A DNA stretch of 29,536 nucleotides from an uncultured Bacteroidales bacterium (GTDB taxonomy: Bacteria; Bacteroidota; Bacteroidia; Bacteroidales; P3): contig CAMWQD010000002.1 in assembly GCA_947176325.1 (NCBI GenBank), forward strand, positions 1-29,536, written 5' to 3'. The position numbers and the translations under genes are program-made. Below are positions 1 to 8,632 of this stretch, in pieces. Each line of letters opens with the position of its first letter. Positions within the stretch are counted from its first letter, which is position 1. The notes below the pieces were generated by a model, which worked only from the letters and a program-made list of their open reading frames with translations, was not told the DNA's origin and did not search any database.

Positions 1-168
1 CCCAAGGCTGCCGCCAAGAAGACCGTAGCCAAGAAGGCTGCTCCCAAGGCTGCCGCCAAGAAGACCGTAGCCAAGAAGGCTGCTCCCAAGGCTGCCGCCA
101 AGAAGACCGTAGCCAAGAAGGCTGCTCCCAAGGCTGCCGCCAAGAAAACCGTAGCCAAGAAGGCTGTG
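1..168 (+). repeat. Four tandem copies of a 42-bp coding repeat
   Basis: Copies lie at 1-42, 43-84, 85-126 and 127-168. The first three are identical base for base. The fourth differs only by a synonymous AAA at 145-147 and by GTG instead of GCT as its last codon. Third-position identity points to recent expansion by slippage or unequal recombination rather than selection on the protein alone. The array runs off the left edge, so the true copy number is unknown. Confidence 0.95.
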
Positions 169-216
169 GCTAAGAAGGCCGCTCCCAAGGCTAAGAAAGC
201 TGTTGCCAAGAAGTAA
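1..216 (+). CDS. Lys/Ala-rich histone H1-like C-terminal tail (5' truncated)
   Basis: The frame is open from the first base of the window and stops at TAA 214-216, giving 71 visible residues made almost only of Lys, Ala, Pro, Val and Thr. Four copies of a 14-residue unit (PKAAAKKTVAKKAA) are followed by a degenerate end finishing in AKK. Such tails bind DNA or RNA through charge and occur in bacterial histone H1-like (Hc1/Hc2-type) proteins, and also as C-terminal tails on larger proteins such as topoisomerase I. The N-terminal part lies outside the window, so which of these it is cannot be decided. The stop overlaps by one base an ATG that opens the purL frame. A strong hairpin follows about 30 bases downstream and could be this gene's terminator. 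Confidence 0.65.
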   Translation, partial: PKAAAKKTVAKKAAPKAAAKKTVAKKAAPKAAAKKTVAKKAAPKAAAKKTVAKKAVAKKAAPKAKKAVAKK

Positions 217-2501
217 TGGTGGAAACCAAAACAAGCAACAAAAAAAAGTCTGCGGCTCGCAATATTGCGAGCCGCAACTTTACTATTGTGTCTGAAGCAA
301 CCGCCAAAGACCTGGGATTGCTTGCGGAAGAGTACCAAAAAATCAAACAGATTCTGGGGCGCAACCCCAATTTTACCGAATTGAGTGTTTATTCGGTGAT
401 GTGGAGCGAACACGCTTCGTATAAGAATTCCATAAAATGGCTTAAAACGCTTCCTCACGAGGGAAAGCGGATATTGGCGGGGCCGGGAGAAGAAAATGCC
501 GGCATGGTGGACGTGGGCGACGGTTATGCCTGCGTATTCAAGATAGAATCTCACAATCACCCTTGCGCGGTGGAGCCTTTTCAAGGGGCGGCCACAGGCG
601 TGGGGGGAATCAATCGCGATATATTCACAATGGGAGCGCGCCCTATCGCGCAACTCAACTCGCTTCGTTTCGGAAATCTCGACAACGAACACGTCCGGCA
701 CCTGATGAAAGAAACGGTGCGCGGCATCGCTCACTACGGAAACTGTTTCGGGGTTCCGGTGGTGGCCGGTGAAGTGGGTTTCGACAACTGCTACAACGGA
801 AATCCTTTGGTAAACGCCATGTCGGTGGGCATCATGCGTAAGGAAGATTTGATTTCGGCGGTAGCCAAAGGCAAAGGAAATCCCGTGTTTATCGTAGGTT
901 CGGCCACGGGAAAGGACGGCATTCACGGCGCCACCTTCGCCTCGGCCAATCTCACCGAACATTCTTCCTCCGACCTTCCCTCCGTGCAGGTGGGCGATCC
1001 GTTTCAGGAAAAACTTCTCATGGAGGCTTCCTTGGAACTTGCGGGCAGCAAGGCTATCGTGGGCATGCAGGACATGGGCGCGGCGGGCATCATCTGCTCC
1101 ACTTCCGAAATGAGCGCGAAAGGCGGTTGCGGCATGAAAATAGATTTGGATAAGGTTCCTTTGCGCCAAAAGGATATGGAGGCTTGGGAAATCCTGTTGT
1201 CCGAATCGCAGGAAAGAATGTTGGTGGTGGTGAAGAAGGGCAAGGAAAAGGAAGTGAAAGCCGTTTTCGACAAATGGGATTTGTGTTGCGAGAAGATAGG
1301 CGAGGTGATAGACGAAGACCGCTTGCTGTTTTATCGCGGGGGTGAGTTGGCGGCCGATGTGCCGGCTTCTTCGTTGGTGTTGGGCTACGGAGCGCCCGTT
1401 TACGACAGAAAATACAAGGAGCATAAGAGTTTCGCCAAGTGCAACCGTTTCGATATACATACCGTAAAGGATGTGGATTTTGCCGAGGCGGTGAAGGTGA
1501 CGAAATTTCTCTGCGCCTGCCCGGACATTGCGTCCAAGCGTTGGATTTACGAGCAATACGATTCTATGGTGGGTGCCAAAACCATAACCACAAACAAGCC
1601 TTGTGATGCCGGAGTGGTGAACTTGCCGGGCACCGACAACGCTTTGGCCGTTACCGTCGATGGCAATTCCCGCTATGTATATGCCAACCCCTTGGTGGGT
1701 GCGGAGATTGCGGTTGCCGAAGCGTCGCGCAATATCGTATGTTCGGGCGGCCAACCGCTTGCCGTCACCGACTGCCTCAATTTCGGCAATCCCTACAATC
1801 CCGAGGTATATTGGCAATTCGTGAATGCGGTGAAGGGTATGGGTGTTGCCTGTCATAAATTTCAGACTCCTGTAACGGGCGGAAACGTAAGCTTCTACAA
1901 TCAGTATAGCGAAAGCGGAAAAGAAGAGGCGGTTTATCCCACCCCCGTGGTGGGTATGGTGGGGGTGATGAAAAAGAAACACCTCACAGGTATTGGGTTC
2001 GAAAAGAAAGGCGACTCGATTTATTTGTTGGGCTCCCCGCGCGAAGACATAAACTGCTCGCAATACCTCTATCATTATAAAGGTGTGAAATTTTCGCCGG
2101 CACCGCACTTCGATTTGGACGAAGAATACAACCTGCAACGGAGCGTTTCGGATTTGATAGAGGCCCGATTGCTCAATTCGGCGCACGACGTGTCGGACGG
2201 CGGGCTCATGATAACCCTTTTGGAAAGCGCTATGGTGCGGAACTTAGGGTTCGACATCATGGTCGACGACTCTTTCCGTTTAGACTCCTACCTGTTCGGC
2301 GAAAGCCAAAGCCGGGTGGTGGTGTCGATAGATCCGGCCGTGGATCTTGAATTTGAAGAGTTGATGATGAATAACGGAATCCCGATGGTGTATCTGGGAA
2401 GTGTCACCTCCGGAAAAATCAAGGTGGACGATTACGATTTCGGAGTGATAGGGGATTATGGGAAAATTTACGATACGGCCATCGAAAGCAAAGTGGAGTA
2501 A
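216..2501 (+). CDS. purL: Phosphoribosylformylglycinamidine synthase, PurL (small type)
   Basis: PurL makes FGAM from FGAR, ATP and glutamine-derived ammonia in de novo purine synthesis. The 761-residue frame fits the small-type subunit, which needs separate PurS and PurQ; neither is in this window. Family motifs include SVMWSEH with the conserved His66, the ESHNHP segment at 111-116 followed by a Gly-rich AIRS-family ATP/Mg site, and a second AIRS-like half after about residue 440. The start is uncertain. ATG 216 overlaps the preceding stop (TAATG) and gives a Lys/Ser-rich extension read through a hairpin (243-281). GTG 288-290 (codon 25) would give 737 residues, closer to the usual length of about 740, and begins just before the conserved region. 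I list the longest frame but consider GTG 288 a serious contender. The next gene starts 7 bases after the stop. Confidence 0.95.
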   Translation: MVETKTSNKKKSAARNIASRNFTIVSEATAKDLGLLAEEYQKIKQILGRNPNFTELSVYSVMWSEHASYKNSIKWLKTLPHEGKRILAGPGEENAGMVDVGDGYACVFKIESHNHPCAVEPFQGAATGVGGINRDIFTMGARPIAQLNSLRFGNLDNEHVRHLMKETVRGIAHYGNCFGVPVVAGEVGFDNCYNGNPLVNAMSVGIMRKEDLISAVAKGKGNPVFIVGSATGKDGIHGATFASANLTEHSSSDLPSVQVGDPFQEKLLMEASLELAGSKAIVGMQDMGAAGIICSTSEMSAKGGCGMKIDLDKVPLRQKDMEAWEILLSESQERMLVVVKKGKEKEVKAVFDKWDLCCEKIGEVIDEDRLLFYRGGELAADVPASSLVLGYGAPVYDRKYKEHKSFAKCNRFDIHTVKDVDFAEAVKVTKFLCACPDIASKRWIYEQYDSMVGAKTITTNKPCDAGVVNLPGTDNALAVTVDGNSRYVYANPLVGAEIAVAEASRNIVCSGGQPLAVTDCLNFGNPYNPEVYWQFVNAVKGMGVACHKFQTPVTGGNVSFYNQYSESGKEEAVYPTPVVGMVGVMKKKHLTGIGFEKKGDSIYLLGSPREDINCSQYLYHYKGVKFSPAPHFDLDEEYNLQRSVSDLIEARLLNSAHDVSDGGLMITLLESAMVRNLGFDIMVDDSFRLDSYLFGESQSRVVVSIDPAVDLEFEELMMNNGIPMVYLGSVTSGKIKVDDYDFGVIGDYGKIYDTAIESKVE
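243..281 (+). terminator. Strong hairpin, terminator- or attenuator-like, at the 5' end of the purL frame
   Basis: Bases 251-276 form a perfect 26-bp palindrome, realistically an 11-bp GC-rich stem with an ATAT loop. The stem extends outward through AAAGT (245-249) pairing with ACTTT (277-281), with C250 bulged. An A8 run (240-247) precedes it. Read on the minus strand this is a textbook hairpin plus U8 tract. On the plus strand the following tract is only moderately U-rich (277-287). It fits a terminator for the Lys-rich gene, or an attenuator in a purL leader. It argues that the first ~24 codons of the longest purL frame may not be translated. Confidence 0.65.
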
Positions 2502-2507
2502 ACGATT

Positions 2508-5153
2508 ATGAAACTCTCGAAACAGATATTATTTGGCCTTTTTTCGACAGTCTGCCTGCTTATGCTCGCAGGGTGTTCCACCTCGAAGAACACCTTTCTG
2601 TCGCGCAACTATCATAACCTCACCGCCTACTATAATATCTATTGGAACGGCCTGCAGTCGCGCATAGAGGCCGACGAGATACTCAAAGACCGTTCCGCCG
2701 ACAACTATTTCGGCGTGATACCCGTATTCAAATACGGAAGCGTGGAAGACACCGCGATGATTTCCACGCAAACGGCGCGCATGATAGAAAAGGCGGTGAA
2801 AGTTATCAAGAAACACTCCATTTCCATTCGCGGCAAAGAATACGTCAAGACCGTCGATAACGCATACCTTTTGATGGGGCAGGGTTTCTTCTATCAGAAG
2901 CAATACTCGAAGGCGCGCACGGTGTTCAACTTCGTGCTGTCGGAATTCGCCGCCAATCCCGAACACTACGAGGCGATGTTGTGGATTGCCCGCACCTATA
3001 TATTGGAAGAAGATTTCAGCATGGCCTATTCGTTCCTCAGCCAAGTGGACGCGCAGAACGAAAACAATCTGATGAAGCAGACCTACCGCGATTTGCCTTT
3101 GGTGCAGGCCGAATATCTGCTTCAACAGGAAAAATATATAGAGGCGGTGCCCTATCTGCAAACGGGCATCGAGCGTTGCAGGAACCGCGACCTCAAGGCA
3201 CGTCTTTACTTTATTCTCGGACAGATAGCCCAACGCAACGAAGACAACACGCAGGCCTACGAATATTATAGATCTTGCCTCAAGCTGAATCCTCCTTTGG
3301 ACTTGGTGTTCAACGCCCGTCTGAACATGGCTTTGTGTTCGGATATCAATGCGGGCAGCCGCGATATTCTGAAAGGTTTGCGGAAGATGTTGAAAGACCC
3401 CAAGAACAATGCGTATTTCGGGAGAATCTATTATGTGATGGGTGAAATCACCTTCCGCCACGGAGACGACGAGGAGGCGGTGAAATATATGGAGCAGTCG
3501 ATAGCCGCCAGTCAGAACGACCCAGAACGCACCTTGATGGCGGCGCGTAGGTTGTCTTCGTATTTTTATGATAACAAGCAATATATAAGGTCGCAAAAAT
3601 ATTATGAAATCGCTTCGAAAGTGGTTGATTATGACGATCCCGAATATTATATTATTATAAGCAGGGCAGAAAATCTCGCCGGCCTTACCCGTTATTACGG
3701 GCAAATGGTGGAGGCCGATACGTTGCGGCAGGTGGGTATGATGGGCAGGAAAGACCAGTATAAATATGCCGAGGCGAAGGCGCGGCGGTATGTGCAGCAG
3801 CAGGAGGAAGCCCGCAAGGCCAAGAAAGAGGCCGTTGGCCCCTCGCTCACGCAGTCGAACTGGTATTTTTACAACGAACAGACCAAGAACGCGGGTTTGT
3901 CGGAATTTATGAAGAAGTGGGGCAGGCGGGAATTGGAAGACCTTTGGTTTCTTTCGTCCAAACCGGCTATGGCGGCCTTGCGTCCTGTGGGCGGGAATAC
4001 AGATGAAATGGGGCTCGACGAGGAAGAGGCCGCGCCCAAGATTCTCACTCCGGCGGATCCCGAATACTATCTGGCGCAGCTGCCCGTTACGGAGGCCGAC
4101 TATCGGAAACTCGACTCTATCATCGAGCCCGCTTTCTATCACATCGGGGTGATTTATTGCGACCGTTTGGGCGAGAACAGCGAGGGTGAGCCTTATTTGG
4201 TGCGCTTGGTGCGCGAATATCCTTCGTCTCCCTATGTTCCCAGCGCCTGCGAATTGCTTTGCAAGGTCTATCGGCAGGGTGGAGACATGGCCTCGTTCCG
4301 CAAATATGCGGATGTTTTGGCGCAGCGGTTTGCGGGGAGCGAGCAAGACCAAAGGGTGAACAACCCCAACTACTACCGCGATTTGGAGGCGAATGCCAAG
4401 AAGGTGGAGCAACTCTACGGCGAGGCCTACGGGAAGTTTGCGAACAACGATTTCCGAGGGGTTTTGGATATTGTTTCGCGGGTGGAGAAGGAATATCCCG
4501 TCAATAATTTCCGCGAGCAGTTCCTCTATCTTAAAATCATCGCCACCGCGCATGTGTATACCTACGAAAAGATGTTGCCCTTGACGCGTTCATTCATCAC
4601 ATCCTATCCCGAAAGCGCTTTGGTGGAGAGGGTTCGTGCCGCCGAGAAAAAGGCACGCGAGGATATGTCCAATCGGATATATTCGGCCGAAAGCGACCCG
4701 GTGAAGGAGGTGAAACCCGCCGAAACCGCAGGCGAACAGAAGCCCGCCGACAGTGTTGCAACCCCGCCTAAGGAAAAAGGATACGAAAAGGGCGAGAAGA
4801 ACGAGCCGCACTCGGTGCTGGTGATATGCGAGCAACAGGAGCGCGAACCGACGGTAATGGTGTTGCGTGTGAAAGGTTTCAACGACAAATATTATTCCGA
4901 CGGAAACTTGCGGGAAACGATTGTGGTGGGTGCGACGAACAAAAACCGTTATGCGGTGGTGATTTCGTCTTTCCCCGATATGCGGGAGGCAAGCAAATAC
5001 AGACGGATGATTTTGGACAACGACTATGTGTTCGGCAACATAGAGAAGAAAAACGTGATTGAGATAAACGACCGCAATCTCAACACGCTTAAGGAAACCA
5101 AGGGCATCGCGCTCTACGAACAATTCTATCAAAAGGAAGTAATGCAAAAGTAG
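2508..5153 (+). CDS. sprE: SprE/PorW-like TPR lipoprotein of the type IX secretion system
   Basis: This is an 881-residue outer-envelope lipoprotein. The signal peptide ends in the lipobox LAGC, with lipidated Cys23. The following segment, KNTFLSRNYHNLTAYYNIYWNG, has the form I associate with the SprE (Flavobacterium) / PorW (Porphyromonas) family, TPR lipoproteins required for T9SS secretion and, in gliding species, motility. Helical TPR repeats fill about residues 110-400 and resume after about 540. A Lys/Pro/Glu-rich linker lies near 735-765 and a compact SPOR-like C-terminal domain near 770-870. Assignment rests on the N-terminal pattern, length and architecture, so the general role is likelier than exact orthology. 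The gene starts 6 bases after the purL stop and is followed after 8 bases by polA, so the three are probably co-transcribed. A second T9SS candidate (PorE-like) lies at 15043-17412. Confidence 0.8.
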   Translation: MKLSKQILFGLFSTVCLLMLAGCSTSKNTFLSRNYHNLTAYYNIYWNGLQSRIEADEILKDRSADNYFGVIPVFKYGSVEDTAMISTQTARMIEKAVKVIKKHSISIRGKEYVKTVDNAYLLMGQGFFYQKQYSKARTVFNFVLSEFAANPEHYEAMLWIARTYILEEDFSMAYSFLSQVDAQNENNLMKQTYRDLPLVQAEYLLQQEKYIEAVPYLQTGIERCRNRDLKARLYFILGQIAQRNEDNTQAYEYYRSCLKLNPPLDLVFNARLNMALCSDINAGSRDILKGLRKMLKDPKNNAYFGRIYYVMGEITFRHGDDEEAVKYMEQSIAASQNDPERTLMAARRLSSYFYDNKQYIRSQKYYEIASKVVDYDDPEYYIIISRAENLAGLTRYYGQMVEADTLRQVGMMGRKDQYKYAEAKARRYVQQQEEARKAKKEAVGPSLTQSNWYFYNEQTKNAGLSEFMKKWGRRELEDLWFLSSKPAMAALRPVGGNTDEMGLDEEEAAPKILTPADPEYYLAQLPVTEADYRKLDSIIEPAFYHIGVIYCDRLGENSEGEPYLVRLVREYPSSPYVPSACELLCKVYRQGGDMASFRKYADVLAQRFAGSEQDQRVNNPNYYRDLEANAKKVEQLYGEAYGKFANNDFRGVLDIVSRVEKEYPVNNFREQFLYLKIIATAHVYTYEKMLPLTRSFITSYPESALVERVRAAEKKAREDMSNRIYSAESDPVKEVKPAETAGEQKPADSVATPPKEKGYEKGEKNEPHSVLVICEQQEREPTVMVLRVKGFNDKYYSDGNLRETIVVGATNKNRYAVVISSFPDMREASKYRRMILDNDYVFGNIEKKNVIEINDRNLNTLKETKGIALYEQFYQKEVMQK

Positions 5154-5159
5154 AAGGAG
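5154..5159 (+). promoter_or_regulatory. Shine-Dalgarno-like AAGGAG before polA
   Basis: AAGGAG lies directly after the sprE stop (5151-5153), only two bases before the polA ATG at 5162. Strong Shine-Dalgarno sequences are uncommon in this phylum and the spacing is shorter than usual, so its strength is uncertain, but it supports ATG 5162 as the start. Confidence 0.45.
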
Positions 5160-5161
5160 CT

Positions 5162-7957
5162 ATGCAGGACGAAAAAAAATTGTTTTTGTTGGATGCGATG
5201 GCTCTGATTTATCGCGCCTATTTTGCCTTGAACAAAAATCCGCGTATCACTTCCACCGGCATCAACACTTCGGCTTTTCTGGGCTTTGCCAACACGCTCT
5301 TGGAGCTGTTGCGCAAGGAAAAACCCACCCATATCGGTGTGGCTTTCGACACTATGGCGCCCACCGCGCGGCACTTGGAATATACCGAATACAAGGCCAA
5401 CCGCGAGAAAATGCCCGAAGACATAGGTATCGCCATTCCGTATATCCAGCGCCTGCTGGAGTCTTTGCGTATTCCGGTTCTATATGCGGAGGGTTACGAG
5501 GCCGACGATGTCATCGGCACGCTGAGCAAGAAAGCCGAGAAAGAGGGTTTTACCGTCTATATGGTGACACCCGACAAGGATTTCGGACAGTTGGTGAGCG
5601 ACAAGGTTTTTATGTATAAACCCGCACACGGTGGCAATGGCGTGGAAATTCTCGGCCCTGCGGAAGTATGCGCCAAGTTCGGTATCGAGAATCCTTTGCA
5701 GGTGATAGATATGCTTGGGTTGTGGGGCGATGCGGCCGACAATATTCCCGGTATTCCGGGGGTGGGGGAGGTAACGGCCCGCAAGCTTTTGGCGCAGTTC
5801 GGCTCGGTGGAAAATCTTTTGGAGAGGAGTGATGAAATTGCCAACGAGAAGTTGCGGGAAAAGGTGAAGCAGAACGAGGGGCAGGCCCGTGAATCGAAGA
5901 TGTTGGCCACCATTCTGCTGGATGCGCCTGTGGAATTCAACGAAGAGGAATTGCAGCTGAGACAACCCGATATAGAAAAGGTGACTGCGCTTTTGGACGA
6001 GTTGGAGATGCGTACTCTCAGCGTCCGTTTGCTTTCGTATTATGCGGGTTTGAAGTCGGCTGCTGCCTCTGTGGAGGACACACCTTCGCTGTCTGTGGAA
6101 GTTTCTGCCCCGTCCGTTCCGCAAACGGTAGAGGTTGTTGCGCCTGCCGTGACGCGCACCCCCCTGTGCACCGAAAAAGAAGTGGAAAAGGCCGTGGTGT
6201 GGAAAACCGCCGACGACTTGCGGAAAGGTTTGTCGCAACTCCGGCAAACGGGCGCTCCCGTGGCTTTCTACCTGCATCCCATCACCGCTTCGTCCATTCG
6301 GAAATCGGGTGTGGACGCTTTGTTTTTCGCGCAAACGGAGGGCTCTCACAATACCTATATCTATATTCCCGCCGATTCCACACATTTTTCCGCCGAAGAA
6401 AGACAAGCCTTGGAAGAACTTTTCCAATGCCCCTTGCTCTGCTACGATTTGAAAAACCTCCTGCACCTTTTTGTCAATATGGGAATGGAAAGTGTGTTGG
6501 AACGCGATTTTCCGGCTTTTGACGTGATGCTGGCGCATTATTTGGCCGACCCTGAAACCGGACACGACCTTTCCCGTTTGGTGCAGAACTATTTACCATA
6601 CACCTATGCCGAAGATACTTCGGGAAAGGATTTGTTCTCAACAGCCGACTTTTCTTTCGGCTTGCAGAATGTAAAGGCCTGTCTGTTGCTCGAAAAGACG
6701 TTGCGTCCGCTTTTGGAAGAAGTAGGTGCGGAAGATTTATTTGTGAAGGTGGAAGTGCCTCTCGCTTCCGTGCTTTGCCGCATGGAGCGCATCGGTGTAA
6801 GGCTCGACACCGCCCGTCTGGCCGCCTACGGCAAGGAATTGGCCGAGCAGATAAAGCAGGTGGAAAGCGAGATTTACGAGGCCGCCGGCGAAAAATTCAA
6901 TATCGCTTCTCCCAAGCAGCTGGGCGAAATTCTCTACGAAAAACTCCAGATAACCGAGAAGCCCAAACATACCAAGACCAAGCAATACAGCACGGCGGAA
7001 GATATTTTGCAGAAACTTTCGCACAAGCACCCCATTGTGGAAAAAGTGTTGCGCTACCGCAGCCTCACCAAACTCAAATCCACCTATGTGGATGCGTTGC
7101 CGCAACTGATAGACGCGCAGACGGGTCGGATTCATACAACCTACAATCAAGCCGTTACCGCCACGGGAAGGCTCAGTTCGCAAAACCCCAACTTGCAGAA
7201 TATTCCCATACGCACCGAAATGGGCAAGGAAATCCGCCGTTGTTTCGTGGCGGGCTCTGCCGAAAATCAATTGTTGGCTTCCGACTATTCGCAGATAGAG
7301 TTGCGCATTATTGCTCATTTGAGTGGAGACGAAGTGATGTTGCGCGATTTCTCGCAACATAAGGATGTGCATACCGCCACGGCTTCCAATGTGTTTGGCG
7401 TGAAACCCGAAGAGGTTACTTCCGAAATGCGGCGCAAGGCCAAGACGGTGAATTTCGGCATCATCTACGGTATCTCGGCTTTCGGTCTGGCCGACCGTTT
7501 GCAGATTCCGCGCAAGGAAGCCGCCGACCTTATCGAACGCTATTATGCCAACTACCCGGCATTGCGGCAGTATATGGAAAAGGTGGTGAACGAGGCCAAG
7601 GAGAAAGGATATGTGGAGACCATGCTTCGCCGCCGCCGTTACCTGCAAGATATCAATTCGGGCAACGCCGTGGTGCGTGCCTATGCCGAGCGCAATGCCG
7701 TCAACGCGCCTGTGCAGGGTTCGAGCGCCGATATGATAAAGGTGGCGATGATTGCGATAGACCGCAGGATGCGTCGGGAAAATTTAAAGGCCAAGATGAT
7801 TCTTCAGGTGCACGACGAACTTGTGTTCGATGTGCCGCAGAACGAGTTGCCCGCCATGAAAGCGTTGGTGGAGGAAGAAATGAAAAACGCCCTGCCCATG
7901 CGTGTTCCGGTGGAAGTGGAACAGAACGCCGCCGACAACTGGCTGGACGCCCATTAG
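5162..7957 (+). CDS. polA: DNA polymerase I (PolA), proofreading domain apparently inactive
   Basis: At 931 residues this is normal PolA length (E. coli 928). It fills gaps, removes RNA primers and serves repair. The N-terminal 5'-3' exonuclease (about 1-290) shows LLDAMALIYRAYF, EADD and the helix-hairpin-helix segment GDAADNIPGIPGVG at 189-202. The polymerase has motif A SDYSQIE (Asp708), motif B RRKAKTVNFGIIYG (about 757-770) and motif C HDE (884-886). The central 3'-5' exonuclease-like domain is degenerate: the expected DxE of Exo I reads Y370-L-H372, the Exo II Asp aligns with Leu433, and the Exo III Asp aligns with Lys505. The fold should remain as a spacer, as in Taq and Bacillus PolA, but proofreading is unlikely. 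These alignments were made by eye. The gene sits between sprE and the PASTA gene with short gaps (8 and 21 bases). Confidence 0.97.
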   Translation: MQDEKKLFLLDAMALIYRAYFALNKNPRITSTGINTSAFLGFANTLLELLRKEKPTHIGVAFDTMAPTARHLEYTEYKANREKMPEDIGIAIPYIQRLLESLRIPVLYAEGYEADDVIGTLSKKAEKEGFTVYMVTPDKDFGQLVSDKVFMYKPAHGGNGVEILGPAEVCAKFGIENPLQVIDMLGLWGDAADNIPGIPGVGEVTARKLLAQFGSVENLLERSDEIANEKLREKVKQNEGQARESKMLATILLDAPVEFNEEELQLRQPDIEKVTALLDELEMRTLSVRLLSYYAGLKSAAASVEDTPSLSVEVSAPSVPQTVEVVAPAVTRTPLCTEKEVEKAVVWKTADDLRKGLSQLRQTGAPVAFYLHPITASSIRKSGVDALFFAQTEGSHNTYIYIPADSTHFSAEERQALEELFQCPLLCYDLKNLLHLFVNMGMESVLERDFPAFDVMLAHYLADPETGHDLSRLVQNYLPYTYAEDTSGKDLFSTADFSFGLQNVKACLLLEKTLRPLLEEVGAEDLFVKVEVPLASVLCRMERIGVRLDTARLAAYGKELAEQIKQVESEIYEAAGEKFNIASPKQLGEILYEKLQITEKPKHTKTKQYSTAEDILQKLSHKHPIVEKVLRYRSLTKLKSTYVDALPQLIDAQTGRIHTTYNQAVTATGRLSSQNPNLQNIPIRTEMGKEIRRCFVAGSAENQLLASDYSQIELRIIAHLSGDEVMLRDFSQHKDVHTATASNVFGVKPEEVTSEMRRKAKTVNFGIIYGISAFGLADRLQIPRKEAADLIERYYANYPALRQYMEKVVNEAKEKGYVETMLRRRRYLQDINSGNAVVRAYAERNAVNAPVQGSSADMIKVAMIAIDRRMRRENLKAKMILQVHDELVFDVPQNELPAMKALVEEEMKNALPMRVPVEVEQNAADNWLDAH

Positions 7958-7978
7958 AATTTAAAAATACAAGATACG

Positions 7979-8632
7979 ATGAGCTTTTTTTCGTACATGA
8001 AGACCGGTAATTTCTGGAAGCAGATTTTGCTGATGTTGATAATCGTGGTGATTTTGATAGGGGCTTCGCTCTTGTCGCTCAATATCTTCACCCACCACGG
8101 AAGAGAAATCAAGGTGGCCGACATTTGCGGTTTCAAGGTGGAGCAGTTGCAGCCCTATACCGAAGAATTCGGCTTCCGTTTCGTGGTGCGCGATTCGATT
8201 TACCAACCCAACGTGGAACCCGGCACCATTCTGTTGCAATCGCCGCTTCCCGGTTCGATTGTAAAGCGGAAAAGAACGTTTTATGTGGTGGTGGCCGCTT
8301 CGCAGCCTTCCGCCGAACAAATGCCCAACCTTATCGACCTCTCGCAACGTCAGGCCGAGGCTTTGCTCGAAACCTACGGACTGAAAGTGGGGCGGGTGAC
8401 TTCGGTGGATTGGGTGGTGAAAGGCTCGGTGGTGCGTCAACTCTACGGGGGCGCGGAAATTGCGCCGGGGAGCTCCATCCGCAAAGGTTCGGTGATAGAT
8501 TTGGAAGTGGGTAACGGAAAAGCCAAATGGAAAAATCCGAAGGATACCATTGGCATGGCTTTGCAGGACAGTGTTTTGCAAGAAGACCTTTTCGACGAAG
8601 ACTTTCAAAATGAAATGAGCGATGAGGATTAA
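7979..8632 (+). CDS. PASTA-domain single-pass membrane protein
   Basis: A short basic N-terminus is followed by one transmembrane helix at about residues 14-36. Two PASTA domains follow, at about 42-105 and 108-180, and a 35-residue charged tail ends the 217-residue protein. The PASTA marks are the repeated hydrophobic start, the N-V-x-P-G-T / I-A-P-G-S turn and the K-x-G-S...V closing strand. PASTA domains bind peptidoglycan fragments or beta-lactams in penicillin-binding proteins and Ser/Thr kinases. Here there is no kinase or transpeptidase domain, so a structural or sensing role at the periplasmic cell wall is inferred. In Bacteroidetes a gene like this commonly neighbours rluD, which lies two genes downstream. 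The stop overlaps the next start by 11 bases. Confidence 0.85.
   Translation: MSFFSYMKTGNFWKQILLMLIIVVILIGASLLSLNIFTHHGREIKVADICGFKVEQLQPYTEEFGFRFVVRDSIYQPNVEPGTILLQSPLPGSIVKRKRTFYVVVAASQPSAEQMPNLIDLSQRQAEALLETYGLKVGRVTSVDWVVKGSVVRQLYGGAEIAPGSSIRKGSVIDLEVGNGKAKWKNPKDTIGMALQDSVLQEDLFDEDFQNEMSDED

Noticed and set aside
1..168. Regular 42-bp repeats as a possible CRISPR array
   Set aside because: The units abut without spacers and stay in one reading frame encoding a Lys/Ala tail.
281..288. TACTATTG as a -7 box for purL
   Set aside because: It would start transcription after GTG 288 and leave no plausible in-frame start before the conserved region, and no -33 TTTG is present.
2529..4553. 674-codon minus-strand open frame over the sprE-like gene
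   Set aside because: It is in codon-on-codon register with a clearly real lipoprotein gene, has no recognisable domain, and is explained by the rarity of TTA, CTA and TCA codons.
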